From Amycolatopsis sulphurea (GTDB lineage Bacteria; Actinomycetota; Actinomycetes; Mycobacteriales; Pseudonocardiaceae), in the NCBI RefSeq assembly GCF_002564045.1, contig NZ_PDJK01000002.1:4030001-4094000 (forward strand): a stretch of DNA of 64,000 nucleotides. Reading direction: 5' to 3'. Of the stretch, positions 42,200 through 51,088 are shown one piece after another. The position numbers were made by a program, and so were the translations under genes. The notes under the pieces were generated by a model, which ran no database searches, was not told the DNA's origin, and worked only from the letters and a program-made list of their open reading frames with translations. The stretch's first letter is position 1; each line of letters starts with the position of its first letter.

Positions 42200-43696
42200 T
42201 CAGCCCCGGGGAGTGGCCGTGGCCACGAACTCGGCGATCGCCGTGGTGAACGCCCGCCTGCTCTCCTGCCAGGCGTAGAACATGTGCCCGCCGTCGAAGT
42301 GCCGGACGGTCAGCCGGTCGGCCATGCCCGGGTCGAGCCGCATCAGGTTGCGCAGGCGGTCGGTCGTGTAATAGGGGGTGATCAGGTCGTAGCGTCCGTG
42401 GGTGATGAACGCGCGCATGTGCGGGTTCATCGCGAGGCCGTAGCGGAAGTCGTCGGCCGCCCCGCGGGTGGACTGGACGTAGTGGAAGGCCTCGTCGTCC
42501 TTCCAGGCCAGGGTGACCTCGCTGTTGAGCAGCCGGTACTCGCGGTCGGTCCGCACCCCGATGTTGACGCGCAGCTGCTGGTTGATCGCGGTGGTGTAGA
42601 CCGCGCCCAGCCCGGTGAGGGTCGGGTCCGCGCCGTGGAAGTTCGGGCGGCCGGGGAACGGGTCGGACGAGGTGACCGCCGCGTCGTAGCGGCCGACCAC
42701 TTTCTGCTCGTCGCGCAGCAGTTGCCGCATGAACTGATCGACGGTGATCCGGCCCTCGGCGCGGGCGACGAACTCCGGGTCCAGACCGATCAGGTCGGCC
42801 AGCCGGTTCAGCGTGCGTTCGCGTTCGTCCGCGGGCATCGCGGCGCCGCGGGCGAGGAAGGTGGTGTAGTCGCCGGTGGCGAACTCCTCGGCGCCCCGCT
42901 GCACTTCTTCGACCGGCGTTCCGGCGGGGAAGGCCCGCGAACGGCCGTGGAACGCGGCCGCCGCGGCCATCGTCGGCACGTAGTCGAGCCACGGCACGAT
43001 GTCGTAGTCACCCGTGCCCTCGAGGGTGGCGGCGAGGTAGGCGGGTTCGAAGGCGGGGGAGATCAGGATCGTCCCGCAGAGCGCGATCCCGGACTGCTCC
43101 TGCAGGAGCCGGGTGAGACGGCCGGCGCGGTACCCGCCGTAGCTCTCGCCGGCGACGAAGATCGGCGAGCCCCAGCGCTTGTTCTCCGAGAGCCAGCGCC
43201 CGATCGCCTCGCCCATCGCCGCCAGATCGCGGGCGACGCCGTAGTACTCGTCCGATTCCACGCCCTTGCTGCGCGGTTTGCCGTCCTCGCCCTTCCCGTC
43301 GGGCTCGATCACCCGGCTGAACCCGGTGCCGACCGGATCGAGGAAGACCAGGTCGGTGAAGGCCAGCCAGGACTCCTCGTTGGGCACCAGGCGCGGCGGC
43401 GACGCCGGCATCGTGCCGTCCGGCGGGAACTCCACCCGCTGCGGGCCGACCAGGCCCAGGTGCAGATAGGCGGAGGCGGCGCCGGGACCGCCGTTGAAGA
43501 CGAACGTGACCGGCCGCGCCCCGTCGCTCTCGGCCACGTAGGAGGTCGTGAAGACCTCGGCCGCCGGTTTGTCGTCCTTGTGCAGCACGAGCCATTTCGC
43601 CGTCGCCGTGTAGCCCAGCTCGCCCCAGGTGCCGGTGGTCGACGCGCCGGCCGGCGGCTCGTGCCCGCCGGTGGGCTGCTTGTCCTCGTCGGTCAC
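42200..43696 (-). CDS. S10-family serine carboxypeptidase
   Basis: A 498-residue carboxypeptidase Y-type enzyme that removes C-terminal residues. FVFNGGPGAASAYLHLGLVG (66-85) is the oxyanion and substrate-carboxylate site, LDPVGTGFS follows at 119-127, GESYGG holds Ser185, and the C-terminal GRYDLITPYY and FDGGHMFY supply Asp and His. No signal peptide is seen, unlike fungal homologues, so it is probably cytoplasmic. GTG 43696 follows AAGGGAG. It is divergent from a truncated amidohydrolase; the S9 peptidases nearby suggest a peptide-degradation neighbourhood. Confidence 0.92.
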   Translation of the reverse strand: MTDEDKQPTGGHEPPAGASTTGTWGELGYTATAKWLVLHKDDKPAAEVFTTSYVAESDGARPVTFVFNGGPGAASAYLHLGLVGPQRVEFPPDGTMPASPPRLVPNEESWLAFTDLVFLDPVGTGFSRVIEPDGKGEDGKPRSKGVESDEYYGVARDLAAMGEAIGRWLSENKRWGSPIFVAGESYGGYRAGRLTRLLQEQSGIALCGTILISPAFEPAYLAATLEGTGDYDIVPWLDYVPTMAAAAAFHGRSRAFPAGTPVEEVQRGAEEFATGDYTTFLARGAAMPADERERTLNRLADLIGLDPEFVARAEGRITVDQFMRQLLRDEQKVVGRYDAAVTSSDPFPGRPNFHGADPTLTGLGAVYTTAINQQLRVNIGVRTDREYRLLNSEVTLAWKDDEAFHYVQSTRGAADDFRYGLAMNPHMRAFITHGRYDLITPYYTTDRLRNLMRLDPGMADRLTVRHFDGGHMFYAWQESRRAFTTAIAEFVATATPRG

Positions 43697-43842
43697 GTTC
43701 GCGCTCCCTTGATCGTCCGTGATACCTGGATTAGGCCAAGATATGCCCTAGATAAATAGGACACAAGGCATCGGTGTAAACCCTGGAAGCGGACTTGAAC
43801 CTAGGCTACTATGGCAAAAATTCGGCCCGGGAGGACAGTTTC

Positions 43843-44070
43843 ATGACGGATCTGATCATCCATGGCGCGACACTGGCGGACCTGGCGACGGGCGAGTCCG
43901 TGCCGGGATCCTCGGTGCGGGTGGCCGGTGACCGGATCGTCGAGGTGGCTCCTGGACGCCGCCTCACCGGCAGTGCGCCGGCCTTCGACGCCGAGGGCCG
44001 CACGGTGCTGCCGGGCTTCATCGACGCACACGTGCACGCCACGGTGTCGACGGCGGGGTGGAGTTCGTGA
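43843..44070 (+). pseudogene. Amidohydrolase N-terminal fragment
   Basis: A proper start (GGGAGGACAG, then ATG 43843) begins MTDLIIHGATLADLATGESV and reaches AEGRTVLPGFIDAHVHAT, the first metal motif (HxH) of cyclic amidohydrolases such as imidazolonepropionase-like proteins of about 400 residues. Homology stops at codon 68, where the G/T-rich tandem array begins, and the frame ends nine codons later. The rest of the gene is absent. It is divergent from the S10 gene. Confidence 0.85.
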
Positions 44071-44575
44071 TGCAGGGTGGGGAGGTTGTGCATTCGCCGT
44101 CGTGACGGGGGGCGGTGTGCTGGATTCGTCGGTTGGTCGGGTCTGAGGCGGCGAGGTTGCGTGCGTGCTGTCGTGATGGGGGGGCGGGGCGTCGGCTGGT
44201 GACCTGTCCCGTCCTCGCCGGAGGTGGAGTTCGCGGGGCGGGGCGGCGAGGTTGTGGACTCGCTGTCGTGATTGGCGGGTCTGGTGGCTCGTGGCGGGCT
44301 TGTCCGTTCTCACCTGGGTTTGAGTTCGTGAGGTGGGGTGGGGAGGTTGCGGACTCGCCGTCGTCGGCCGGCGGCTTGTCCGTTCTCGCCCGGGGCGGAG
44401 TGTGGGGCGGCGAGGTCGTGCATTCGCCGTCGTGGCTGGGAGCGGGTCCGTCGGCCGGGGACCCGCCGGCGGACCTGTCCGTCCTCGCCGAGGGCGGGTC
44501 GCGTTCGTGATGCGGAGCGGGAATGTGTGCACTCGCCGTCCTGACCGGGAGTAGGTGCTCCTGGCCCGGAGCGCA
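44045..44575 (+). repeat. G/T-rich degenerate tandem array
   Basis: Five or six imperfect units of roughly 70-110 bases share GGGGCGGCGAGGTTGTG followed by an ATTCGCCGTCGTGA-type word. Examples start near 44075, 44145, 44235, 44335 and 44400. Unit spacing is irregular. The array starts exactly where the amidohydrolase reading breaks off and ends just before MITE-like copy 2. Confidence 0.75.
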
Positions 44576-44634
44576 GAGTGCCCGTGGTCGCCGCGCCGGG
44601 GCGTGACGTGTTCTCCGCCCCGGCGCGAGCTGGT

Positions 44635-44876
44635 CAGCGTCCCCGGCAACGTCGGTCGAGGACCCGTGATCAGCAGAGGGAGCCGTGGCTGCCGCGTCAT
44701 CCATCGACGGCGCCTGCCCTCTTCGTCGATTGCGCCCGGCCGCGGGCGATGCGGAGGTGTTCGAGATGCGCGATCACCTCGCGCTGTGCGCCGGACCTGT
44801 CTCGGGTCTGTGAAGGGGCCCTTCACAGACTCAGAGTCCGTGAAGGGCCCCTCACACCGACTTTGCCAACACCCTG
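44635..44876 (+). mobile_element. MITE-like element, copy 2 (242 bp), with target duplication
   Basis: The left end CAGCGTCCCCGGCAACGTCG and right end CGACTTTGCCAACACCCTG are inverted termini of the same type as copy 1. The 13 bases GGCGCGAGCTGGT occur immediately before (44622-44634) and immediately after (44877-44889) the element. That is a textbook target-site duplication, though long. A near-complete 55-bp palindrome lies inside at 44806-44856. The right flank is the 3' end of the LLM gene. Confidence 0.8.
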
Positions 44877-44888
44877 GGCGCGAGCTGG

Positions 44889-45728
44889 TCAGCGCAGCGG
44901 TTCGAGGGCCTTGGCGATCGGCTCCAGCACCGCCGGGGTGTGCGGCGGCGGCAGGTAGACGATCGCCAGGTCCACGCCCGCTTCGCCGAGCGCTTCGGCG
45001 TTCGCGGCGAGTTTGGCTACGCCCGCTTCGGGGGAGTAGCGCACGTGCGAGGACAGGGTGATCTCGCCCGGATCGCGGCCGACGTCCGCGCAGTGCCGGT
45101 ACAGCACGTCCCGCTTGTGAGTGAACTCTTCCGGCGTACCGCCGACGAAGTTCCAGTGCTGGGCGTACTTCGCGGCGGTGCGCAGGGTGCGCTTCTCGCC
45201 GCTGCCGCCGATGCACAGCGGCGGGTGCGGGGTCTGCACCGCCTTCGGCTCGCAGCGCGCGTCGGTCAGCTGGTAGTACTCGCCGTGGAACGTGGTGGTC
45301 TCCTGGGTGAGCAGGCCGACGAGCACCTCGCAGGCCTCCTCGAACCGGTCGCTCCGCTCCTTGACCGGGCCGAGCCGCATCCCGTACGCGCCGGATTCCT
45401 CCTCGTTCCAGCCCGCGCCGACGCCGATCTCCAGCCGCCCGCCGGAGACGATGTCGAGCGTGGCGGCCATATTCGCCAGCAGCGCCGGGTGCCGGTAGTG
45501 GATGCCGCTGACCAGGGTGCCCAGCCGCAGCCGCCGGGTGGCCTGGGCGAGCGCGGTGAGCGTGACCCAGCCTTCCAGGCACGGGCCGGTCGGATCGGAG
45601 AAGATCGGGTAGAAGTGGTCGAAGGTCCAGCCGGATTCGAACAGCTCGATCTCGTCTGCGGCCTGCCAGACCGCGAGCATGTCGGCCCAGGTGGTGTCCT
45701 GCGGTGAGGTCTTGATGGCGAATCGCAT
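44889..45728 (-). CDS. LLM-class F420-dependent oxidoreductase
   Basis: A 279-residue TIM-barrel oxidoreductase of the luciferase-like superfamily. LFESGWTFDHFYPI, RLRLGTLVSGIHYRHPALLANMAATLD and SGGRLEIGVGAGWNEEES are the motifs of the F420-dependent branch, and PPLCIGGSGEKRTLR is the later phosphate-binding part. Cofactor F420 reduction or oxidation of an unknown substrate is expected. ATG 45728. Its last codons form one copy of the 13-base repeat flanking MITE-like copy 2, and a 110-bp element sits just upstream of its start, so its promoter may be altered. Confidence 0.9.
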   Translation of the reverse strand: MRFAIKTSPQDTTWADMLAVWQAADEIELFESGWTFDHFYPIFSDPTGPCLEGWVTLTALAQATRRLRLGTLVSGIHYRHPALLANMAATLDIVSGGRLEIGVGAGWNEEESGAYGMRLGPVKERSDRFEEACEVLVGLLTQETTTFHGEYYQLTDARCEPKAVQTPHPPLCIGGSGEKRTLRTAAKYAQHWNFVGGTPEEFTHKRDVLYRHCADVGRDPGEITLSSHVRYSPEAGVAKLAANAEALGEAGVDLAIVYLPPPHTPAVLEPIAKALEPLR

Positions 45729-45746
45729 GGTTCCGAGGGTAGACCT

Positions 45747-45859
45747 GGAGTACTGTGCCGACCATTACCAATCCGACCACAGTCACGGCCTAATGGCTTC
45801 GTAGCAACGGTTATGTGTCGGGTGGGGGTCGGCCTACTTTTGGTCGGATTAGTAACTCC
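45747..45859 (-). mobile_element. Small inverted-end element, copy 2 (113 bp)
   Basis: Read on the minus strand, it starts GGAGTTACTAATCCGACC and ends TGGTCGGCACAGTACTCC, matching the copy at 31421-31530 over nearly its whole length. It lies between the start of the LLM gene (19 bases away) and the 3' end of the alpha/beta hydrolase. It could carry or displace the LLM promoter. Confidence 0.75.
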
Positions 45860-45918
45860 GGTGCGGGTGCCGATTTTTCGGTTCGCTTGCGGGACAAGGA
45901 TTCCAGCCGCGGCGAGGC

Positions 45919-46800
45919 TCAGCTCGCCGCGGCCAGCACCTCGAAAACGGCCTCGCGCACGGCGGCGGGCGACTCCTGCGGGATGAGGTGCCCGCAGTCC
46001 TCGACCACGACCATCCGGCCCTGCGGCGCGGCGGACATCAGCTCGCCCGCGGCGCGATTGAAGATCGGCCGGCTCTTCGTCGTGCCGCGGTCCACGCGAC
46101 CGGCTTGCAGGCACACGGTCGGTACGTCGGGCGTGCCCGTGGCCTGCAGCTGCTGCAGGAGCGGCAGGGAGTCGATGATCTGCGCGGCCTCCCGCCGTGC
46201 GGCGCGCAGTGCCCGTCGGGAACTGAAATCGCGCAACATGATCGCGCCGTCTGCGGCACTGATCTCCGGGGACATGCCGTGGGGGAGGACGATTCGCCCG
46301 ATCGGCCCTGTCGCGCCGACCGCGGCCAGCGCGCCGAATACGCGGAACGAGGTCGCGACGAGTCTGGCCGCGCCGGGCGACATGACCTCGGCCAGCGTCG
46401 CGTCGACGAAGACCAGCCCGGCCACCCGCGCCGGGTGCCGGTCGGCGAACAGCCGGATGATCGGCCCGCCCCAGCTGTGCCCGACGAGCACCACCGGCGC
46501 GGTTTCGCCGAGGGCGTCGAGCAGCGCTGTGAGGTCGTCCGCGAGGCGTGGCAGCGAGCGGTCGGCGTCATCGGGGTCGCTGCCGCCGTACCCGGCCCGG
46601 TCGTAGCCGAGCGTGCGGGCTCGCGTGGCCACCTCCCGCTGGGTGTGCACCCACTCGGCGGCCGGTGCGCTGATCCCGTTCTCGAAGACGACCAGCGGCT
46701 CCGGCCCGGCACCGGCCACCACCGTGCGAAGCCTGCGCCCGTCCGGGAGCGTGACGAACTCTTCGGCCAGGCCTTCGCCCGGATCCAGTTGGTGTGTCAT
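45919..46800 (-). CDS. Alpha/beta-fold hydrolase
   Basis: A 293-residue hydrolase. FENGISAPAAEW is the oxyanion region, GYDRAGYGGSDP a typical loop, VGHSWGG carries Ser109, VFVDAT holds a candidate acid, and VVEDCGHLIPQESPAAV the His near 275. The lid is short. It resembles haloalkane dehalogenase/epoxide hydrolase-like family members, but no diagnostic halide residues are clear. ATG 46800. A broken TetR gene lies directly upstream on the same strand and runs into it, suggesting a former regulator-target pair. Confidence 0.87.
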   Translation of the reverse strand: MTHQLDPGEGLAEEFVTLPDGRRLRTVVAGAGPEPLVVFENGISAPAAEWVHTQREVATRARTLGYDRAGYGGSDPDDADRSLPRLADDLTALLDALGETAPVVLVGHSWGGPIIRLFADRHPARVAGLVFVDATLAEVMSPGAARLVATSFRVFGALAAVGATGPIGRIVLPHGMSPEISAADGAIMLRDFSSRRALRAARREAAQIIDSLPLLQQLQATGTPDVPTVCLQAGRVDRGTTKSRPIFNRAAGELMSAAPQGRMVVVEDCGHLIPQESPAAVREAVFEVLAAAS

Positions 46801-47378
46801 GATTTCGGGCCTTTCCGTGTGGCCGGCGAGGCACCTGCGCCCCGGTGAGCAGCCGGTGCGCGGACAACGCGATCAGGTCGAGATCCGCGCCGGTGATCAT
46901 CTGGCGGTGCATCACCGGCCCTTCAGGCAGATCGCCGGTCAGCTCCCGGCTCAGTGGTGCGGTGATCTCCGAGGACTCCGCCGCCCGCGTGATGAATGTC
47001 CACATCGGACGGAACCGGCGTTCGGTCATCGTCTGGAAGGCCTCGGTGGCCACGGGACCTCGGCGCAGATCGGCGGGCAGCCCGAAGATCCCGTCGATCA
47101 ACGGCGCCGACCAGGTGGCCGCCGGCCCGCCGAGACAGGCGCGCAGATCGGTGAGCAGGGCGCCGGTGTCCGAGTCCGGAATGGACCGGAGATGTTCGGG
47201 TGAGCGCCGCGGTCGCGAGCTGTGCTTTGGCCGGCCACCGCCGGTAGACGTCGCTGCGGTGCGCCCCCGCGGCCACGGAGACCGCGTCGTAGCTCTTGCT
47301 CGCCAACCGCGCCCAGGCGGCGGCAAGCACTGCCCGAGCTCGGGATCCCGCGGACGTCCCGCCACCGGCCGCCCCCAT
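46801..47378 (-). pseudogene. TetR-family regulator, frameshifted
   Basis: From ATG 47378 the frame gives the helix-turn-helix (SYDAVSVAAGAHRSDVYRRW, then PAKAQLATAALTRT). The ligand domain (EHLRSIPDSDTGALLTDLRA, GLPADLRRGPVATEAFQTMT, ALSAHRLLTG) continues in another frame. One lost base near 47210 explains this. The second frame then runs past the expected end into the hydrolase gene without a stop, so a second lesion is likely. Real decay and sequencing error cannot be told apart here. Confidence 0.75.
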
Positions 47379-47381
47379 TTC

Positions 47382-47396
47382 GCTACACCTCGTAGC
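47382..47396. promoter_or_regulatory. Candidate operator of the TetR gene
   Basis: GCTAC-acctc-GTAGC is a perfect 5-base dyad 3 bases upstream of the broken TetR start, a usual place for an autoregulatory operator. Confidence 0.4.
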
Positions 47397-47423
47397 TTTA
47401 CGGTACGCGTGGACCGCCGGACG

Positions 47424-47966
47424 TCAAACCGGGCGAGAGGAATCCACTGTGGACGAAGCGGGCACGCGGGGAACCGGCCGTTCGAACAACGCTCCGCTGC
47501 CGCGCCCGGGTACTTCCATCGTCCGGACGTGCCGGAAGCCCTGTCCGCGGTAGTAGTCCTGCAGGCCGGGGTTGGTCTTCCACGCGTCCAGCCGCACCGA
47601 GCGCTTGCCGCGCGCGGCGGCCCGGTGCAGCGCCTGGTCGATCATCCAGGTGCCGATGCCCTGCCCGCCACGGCCGCGGTCGACCGCGAAGTGGGTGAGG
47701 TACAGCGCGGAGTGCGGGTCGTCGGCAACGGTCCAGAACTCCGGATCGGGCTCGGGGTCCAGGGTCATCGTCGCGGCCGGACCGTCGTCGTCGGTCGCGA
47801 GGTAAACGATTCCCGCGGCGACGCCGGGGGCCAGTTCCGCGGCGTGCCACGGGATTCCGTACCACTGATCCAGGCCGCGCTCGCGCAGCCAGGGGATTGT
47901 CGTGTTCAGGATGGCGATCAACGCGTCGAGATCGGCTTCGGTGGCGGGGCGGAGCCGCAGGTGCAT
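47424..47966 (-). CDS. GNAT-family N-acetyltransferase
   Basis: A 180-residue GNAT protein. LRPATEADLDALIAILNTT starts the fold, YLTHFAVDRGRGGQGIGTWM is strand 4 with the acetyl-CoA loop, and NPGLQDYYRGQGFRHVRT closes it. ATG 47966. Its 3' end lies 45 bases from the start of the broken TetR gene. Substrate unknown. Confidence 0.88.
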   Translation of the reverse strand: MHLRLRPATEADLDALIAILNTTIPWLRERGLDQWYGIPWHAAELAPGVAAGIVYLATDDDGPAATMTLDPEPDPEFWTVADDPHSALYLTHFAVDRGRGGQGIGTWMIDQALHRAAARGKRSVRLDAWKTNPGLQDYYRGQGFRHVRTMEVPGRGSGALFERPVPRVPASSTVDSSRPV

Positions 47967-48149
47967 CCGGCGAGGCTAGCCGACCGTACCGGTTCCCGGG
48001 AAGATCCGGTCCATGGTCCGGCCGGCGGGAAAATCCGTGTCATCCGGCCGGATTCGCCGGTCCCGGTGGCCGCCGGAATCGATCTGCCGCGCACGGCATA
48101 GGCTGCGGCAGGTCGAGCAGTGCGGCCGGGAGGTCGTAGGCTCGGGCGA

Positions 48150-49352
48150 ATGAGCACGGCATCCACCGCGGAGTATCCGATGGTCGAAACCCGGCACCAG
48201 ACCCGCCTGCTCACCCTGTTGCGCGACGAGGGACCGATGTCCCGGGTCGAGCTGGGGGAGCGGCTGGAGCTGCCGCGTGCGCGGGTGAGTGCCGAGGTCA
48301 TCCGGCTGGCCGAGGTCGGGCTCGTCGAGACGGCAGGCCCGTCGGCCAGCCGCGGCGGACGGCGTTCCACGCTGGTGCGGCTGGGCGGCGCGCTCCGCGT
48401 GCTGTCGGTGGACGTCGGGGCCACCTCGGTCGGTGTCGCGCTCACCGACGCGTCGTGCGAGGTGCTGGCGCACACCATCGAGGACTGCGATGTCCGGCAG
48501 GGTCCGCACGGGGTGCTCAAGCGGGTGGCCGAGCTGGCCGAAGGCATCCGGCACGAGTCGCCGGGGCGGCTGATCGGGGTGGGCATCGGGCTGCCCGGAC
48601 CGGTCAGCTTCGCCGAGGGCATGGCCGTCGCGCCGCCGATAATGCCCGGCTGGGACCGGTTCTCCGTGCGCGATCACCTCGGCGGGCTGCTGGGTTGTCC
48701 GGTCACTGTGGACAACGACGTGAACTCGATGGCGCTGGGCGAGCGGCACGCCGGGGTCGCCCGCTCCACCGACGACCTGGTGTTCGTCAAGATCGGCACC
48801 GGGATCGGCTGCGGGATCGTGCTCGGCGGCAAGGTCTATCGAGGGGTCGCCGGCACCGCGGGCGACATCGGGCACATCCGGCTCGACGACTACGGTCCCA
48901 CCTGCTCGTGCGGCGAAGTCGGCTGCTTGGAGGCGTACTTCAGCGGCGCCGCGCTGGCCCGCGACGGCCTGACGCTGGCCCGCAGCGGCCGTTCGACCTT
49001 CCTGGCCGAGGTCGTCGCCGAACGTGGCGCGATCACCGCACAGGACGTCGGCCGGGCCGCCGCCGCGGGCGATTTCGGTGCGGTGAACCTGATCCGTGAC
49101 GGCGGCCGCCGGCTGGGCCAGGTGGTCGCGTCGCTGGTCAGCTTCGTGAACCCCGGCATGGTCGTGATCGGCGGGGGCGTCGCGCAGCTCGGGCATCAGC
49201 TGCTCGCCGAGATCCGCAGTTCGGTCTACCGGCGTTCGCTGCCGCTCGCCACCGGCAACCTCCCGATCGTGCTCTCCGAACTCGGCGACACCGCTGGGGT
49301 GATCGGCGCGGCCTGGTCGGCGACCGATCGCGCCTTTACGCTCAGTAGCTGA
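48150..49352 (+). CDS. ROK-family transcriptional regulator
   Basis: A 400-residue ROK repressor. The N-terminal winged helix (about 14-75) reads RHQTRLLTLLRDEGPMSRVELGERLELPRARVSAEVIRL. The sugar-kinase-fold domain has VDVGATSVGVALTD, GVGIGLPGPV and VKIGTGIGCGIVLGGKVYRG, and the zinc signature CSCGEVGCLEA. Sugars or sugar phosphates are the usual inducers. Its target is unclear: the next gene downstream is another ROK gene 512 bases away, and the GNAT gene is divergent. ATG 48150 fits the domain start. Confidence 0.92.
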   Translation: MSTASTAEYPMVETRHQTRLLTLLRDEGPMSRVELGERLELPRARVSAEVIRLAEVGLVETAGPSASRGGRRSTLVRLGGALRVLSVDVGATSVGVALTDASCEVLAHTIEDCDVRQGPHGVLKRVAELAEGIRHESPGRLIGVGIGLPGPVSFAEGMAVAPPIMPGWDRFSVRDHLGGLLGCPVTVDNDVNSMALGERHAGVARSTDDLVFVKIGTGIGCGIVLGGKVYRGVAGTAGDIGHIRLDDYGPTCSCGEVGCLEAYFSGAALARDGLTLARSGRSTFLAEVVAERGAITAQDVGRAAAAGDFGAVNLIRDGGRRLGQVVASLVSFVNPGMVVIGGGVAQLGHQLLAEIRSSVYRRSLPLATGNLPIVLSELGDTAGVIGAAWSATDRAFTLSS

Positions 49353-49688
49353 CTCCGGCGCCGGCGCGCCGGTCGTCCGGCGTGGACTCTCCCGGACGCT
49401 TCGCGCGGCAAGGGGGTCACCCGACCGTTGCCGAACGGCGTTTGCCGACTCGCTCCATCCGGTGCCCGATTGGTGACCGGGTGCCGGAAACCGTCGCGAG
49501 TGCGGCGTCGATCAGCCTCCCGTGGCGTCGGTGGCGGAGTCGTGTGGCGGGCAGTCACAGCGGGTTGCCCGACGAGTCGTGACGGCGCCGCCCCGGCGCC
49601 CCACCCGAGACTTCCGCGCCCCTCGATCAGCTTCCGGGCACGAGCTGTTCGCCACGCTCCGCGTTCACTCAAGTCCGCGGAGTAACGT

Positions 49689-49708
49689 CAAAACCGAGCA
49701 CAGTTTTG
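49689..49708. promoter_or_regulatory. Dyad upstream of the Ebo-associated ROK gene
   Basis: CAAAAC and GTTTTG form 6-base arms with an 8-base spacer. A/T-rich dyads of this spacing are common for ROK repressors, so it is a candidate autoregulatory site. Confidence 0.35.
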
Positions 49709-49784
49709 CTATGACGGTACAAAAGTGAGCCGCAAGTCGGCCGCCTATTCGGGTGAAAACCGCGATTTCTGGCGCGTTCTCAGC

Positions 49785-49813
49785 TTGACGAGTGATTCGG
49801 ATCTCCCTACTTT
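49785..49813 (+). promoter_or_regulatory. Candidate promoter of the ROK/Ebo operon
   Basis: TTGACG (49785-49790), a 17-base spacer and TACTTT (49808-49813) lie about 50 bases before GTG 49865. The -10 match is moderate. Confidence 0.45.
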
Positions 49814-49864
49814 CGCTTGCTGGGTACCAAAGTTCCCCATCGTCGACCGAGGTGTGAGGGCAGT

Positions 49865-51088
49865 GTGGCCGCGACGCGATCCGGGTCGGTGGACCCGGGC
49901 AGAGCACGCACGGCGAACCTCGCCGCGCTCTTGCGGGCGTTGCGTGCCGGGCCGCTGTCGCGTACCCAGCTCGCGGCTCGGTGCCAGCTGACCAAGGCGA
50001 CGGTCTCCGGGGCGCTCACCGAGCTGTCCGATCGCGGGCTCGTCCGTGCGGCAGGGGTGCTGAACGGGGGCAGCGGACGTCCCAGCCGTCTTGTCGAGCT
50101 CAGCAGCGACACTGCGTACGGGCTCGCCCTCTCGGTCGAGGCCGACGGATTCGCGGCGGTCGCGGCGAACCTCGCCGGAGAGGTGATTGCGGAGCGTCAC
50201 GAAAACGCGGATGTCGCGTCGCTCGGGCTGGCAAGGAGCATGGACGAGCTCGCCGTCCTCGCCGGGCAGGTGCGGCGGCACGACAGTCCGGTCGGTGTCA
50301 CGGTCTCGGTGCCCGGCTTGGTCGATCCGGCGGCCGCGGTGCTGCGGTTCGCTCCGGTCCTGCGTTGGCGCGACGCCGAAATCGCCGACCTGCTCGCCGC
50401 GCGGCTCGGGCTGGACGCGGAGGTGATCATCGTCGACAACGAGGCGAACCTCGGCGCGATCGGCGAAGCCGTTGCCGGGACGTGTGCCGGGGCGCGCGAG
50501 CTGTTCTATCTCAGTGGCGGCATGGGCGTCGGCGGCGGGCTCGTCGTCGGGGGCACGATCCTGCGCGGCGCCCGCGGTTTCGCCGGCGAGGTGGGGCACA
50601 TCGCCGTCGACCCGTCCGGCGAGCAGTGCCCATGCGGGCGCGCTGGATGCCTGGAGATCAAAGCCGGGCTCAACGCTCTGCTGCGGGCCGCCGCACCGCC
50701 GGGAGATCCGCTGCACGACCCGGCGCTCGGCGTCGAAGGCCGGATCGGCTTGCTGCGCAACCGCGTCCAGGCGGGGGACGAGCGTGCGCTCGCGGCCGTC
50801 GCGGAGCTGGGGATCGCGCTCGGCGTCGCGGTGTCCACTGTGGTCGATGTGCTCGATCCGGACGTCGTGGTGCTCGGCGGTTCCTTCGCCGGGCTCGGGG
50901 CCTGGCTGGTCGAGCCAATCCGACGGGAACTGGCCGCCCACACGCTCGGGCCGGGCTCGATCTGCCGGGTCGAAGTGTCCACTTTGGGCATCGCGGCGCC
51001 GTTGCGCGGGGCCGCGCACCTGGCCGTCGAACGGCTCTTCGCCGATCCGGCGCTCGTCCCGCTCGCCGATGAGGAGGTGCTGGAATGA
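49865..51088 (+). CDS. ROK-family regulator of the sugar ABC/Ebo cluster
   Basis: A 407-residue ROK protein. The winged helix (about 15-75) contains LSRTQLAARCQLTKATVSGALTEL; the kinase-like domain has VSVPGLVDP, VDNEANLGAIGEA and LSGGMGVGGGLVVGGTILRG, and the zinc motif CPCGRAGCLEI. GTG 49865 follows a GAGG-type site; the frame is open upstream but that part overlaps the promoter. Its stop overlaps the start of a destroyed sugar ABC ATPase gene (ATGA, 51085-51088). It therefore once headed a transporter operon and probably still controls the Ebo genes beyond it. Confidence 0.92.
   Translation: MAATRSGSVDPGRARTANLAALLRALRAGPLSRTQLAARCQLTKATVSGALTELSDRGLVRAAGVLNGGSGRPSRLVELSSDTAYGLALSVEADGFAAVAANLAGEVIAERHENADVASLGLARSMDELAVLAGQVRRHDSPVGVTVSVPGLVDPAAAVLRFAPVLRWRDAEIADLLAARLGLDAEVIIVDNEANLGAIGEAVAGTCAGARELFYLSGGMGVGGGLVVGGTILRGARGFAGEVGHIAVDPSGEQCPCGRAGCLEIKAGLNALLRAAAPPGDPLHDPALGVEGRIGLLRNRVQAGDERALAAVAELGIALGVAVSTVVDVLDPDVVVLGGSFAGLGAWLVEPIRRELAAHTLGPGSICRVEVSTLGIAAPLRGAAHLAVERLFADPALVPLADEEVLE

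Larger units (their letters stand above)
49353..49864. other. Intergenic region with regulatory sites
   Basis: About 510 bases between the two ROK genes. The first part has no supported frame. From 49680 it becomes A/T-richer and holds a CAAAAC/GTTTTG dyad and a promoter-like pair (listed separately). Confidence 0.45.

Noticed and set aside
46568..47365. Single long minus-strand gene covering the TetR ligand domain and the start of the hydrolase
   Set aside because: The helix-turn-helix lies in another frame and the 3' part overlaps the well-supported hydrolase; it is a frameshift artefact.
49725..49991. Small plus-strand frame before the second ROK gene
   Set aside because: It covers the promoter and the ROK start, has no domain and overlaps the well-supported helix-turn-helix coding region.
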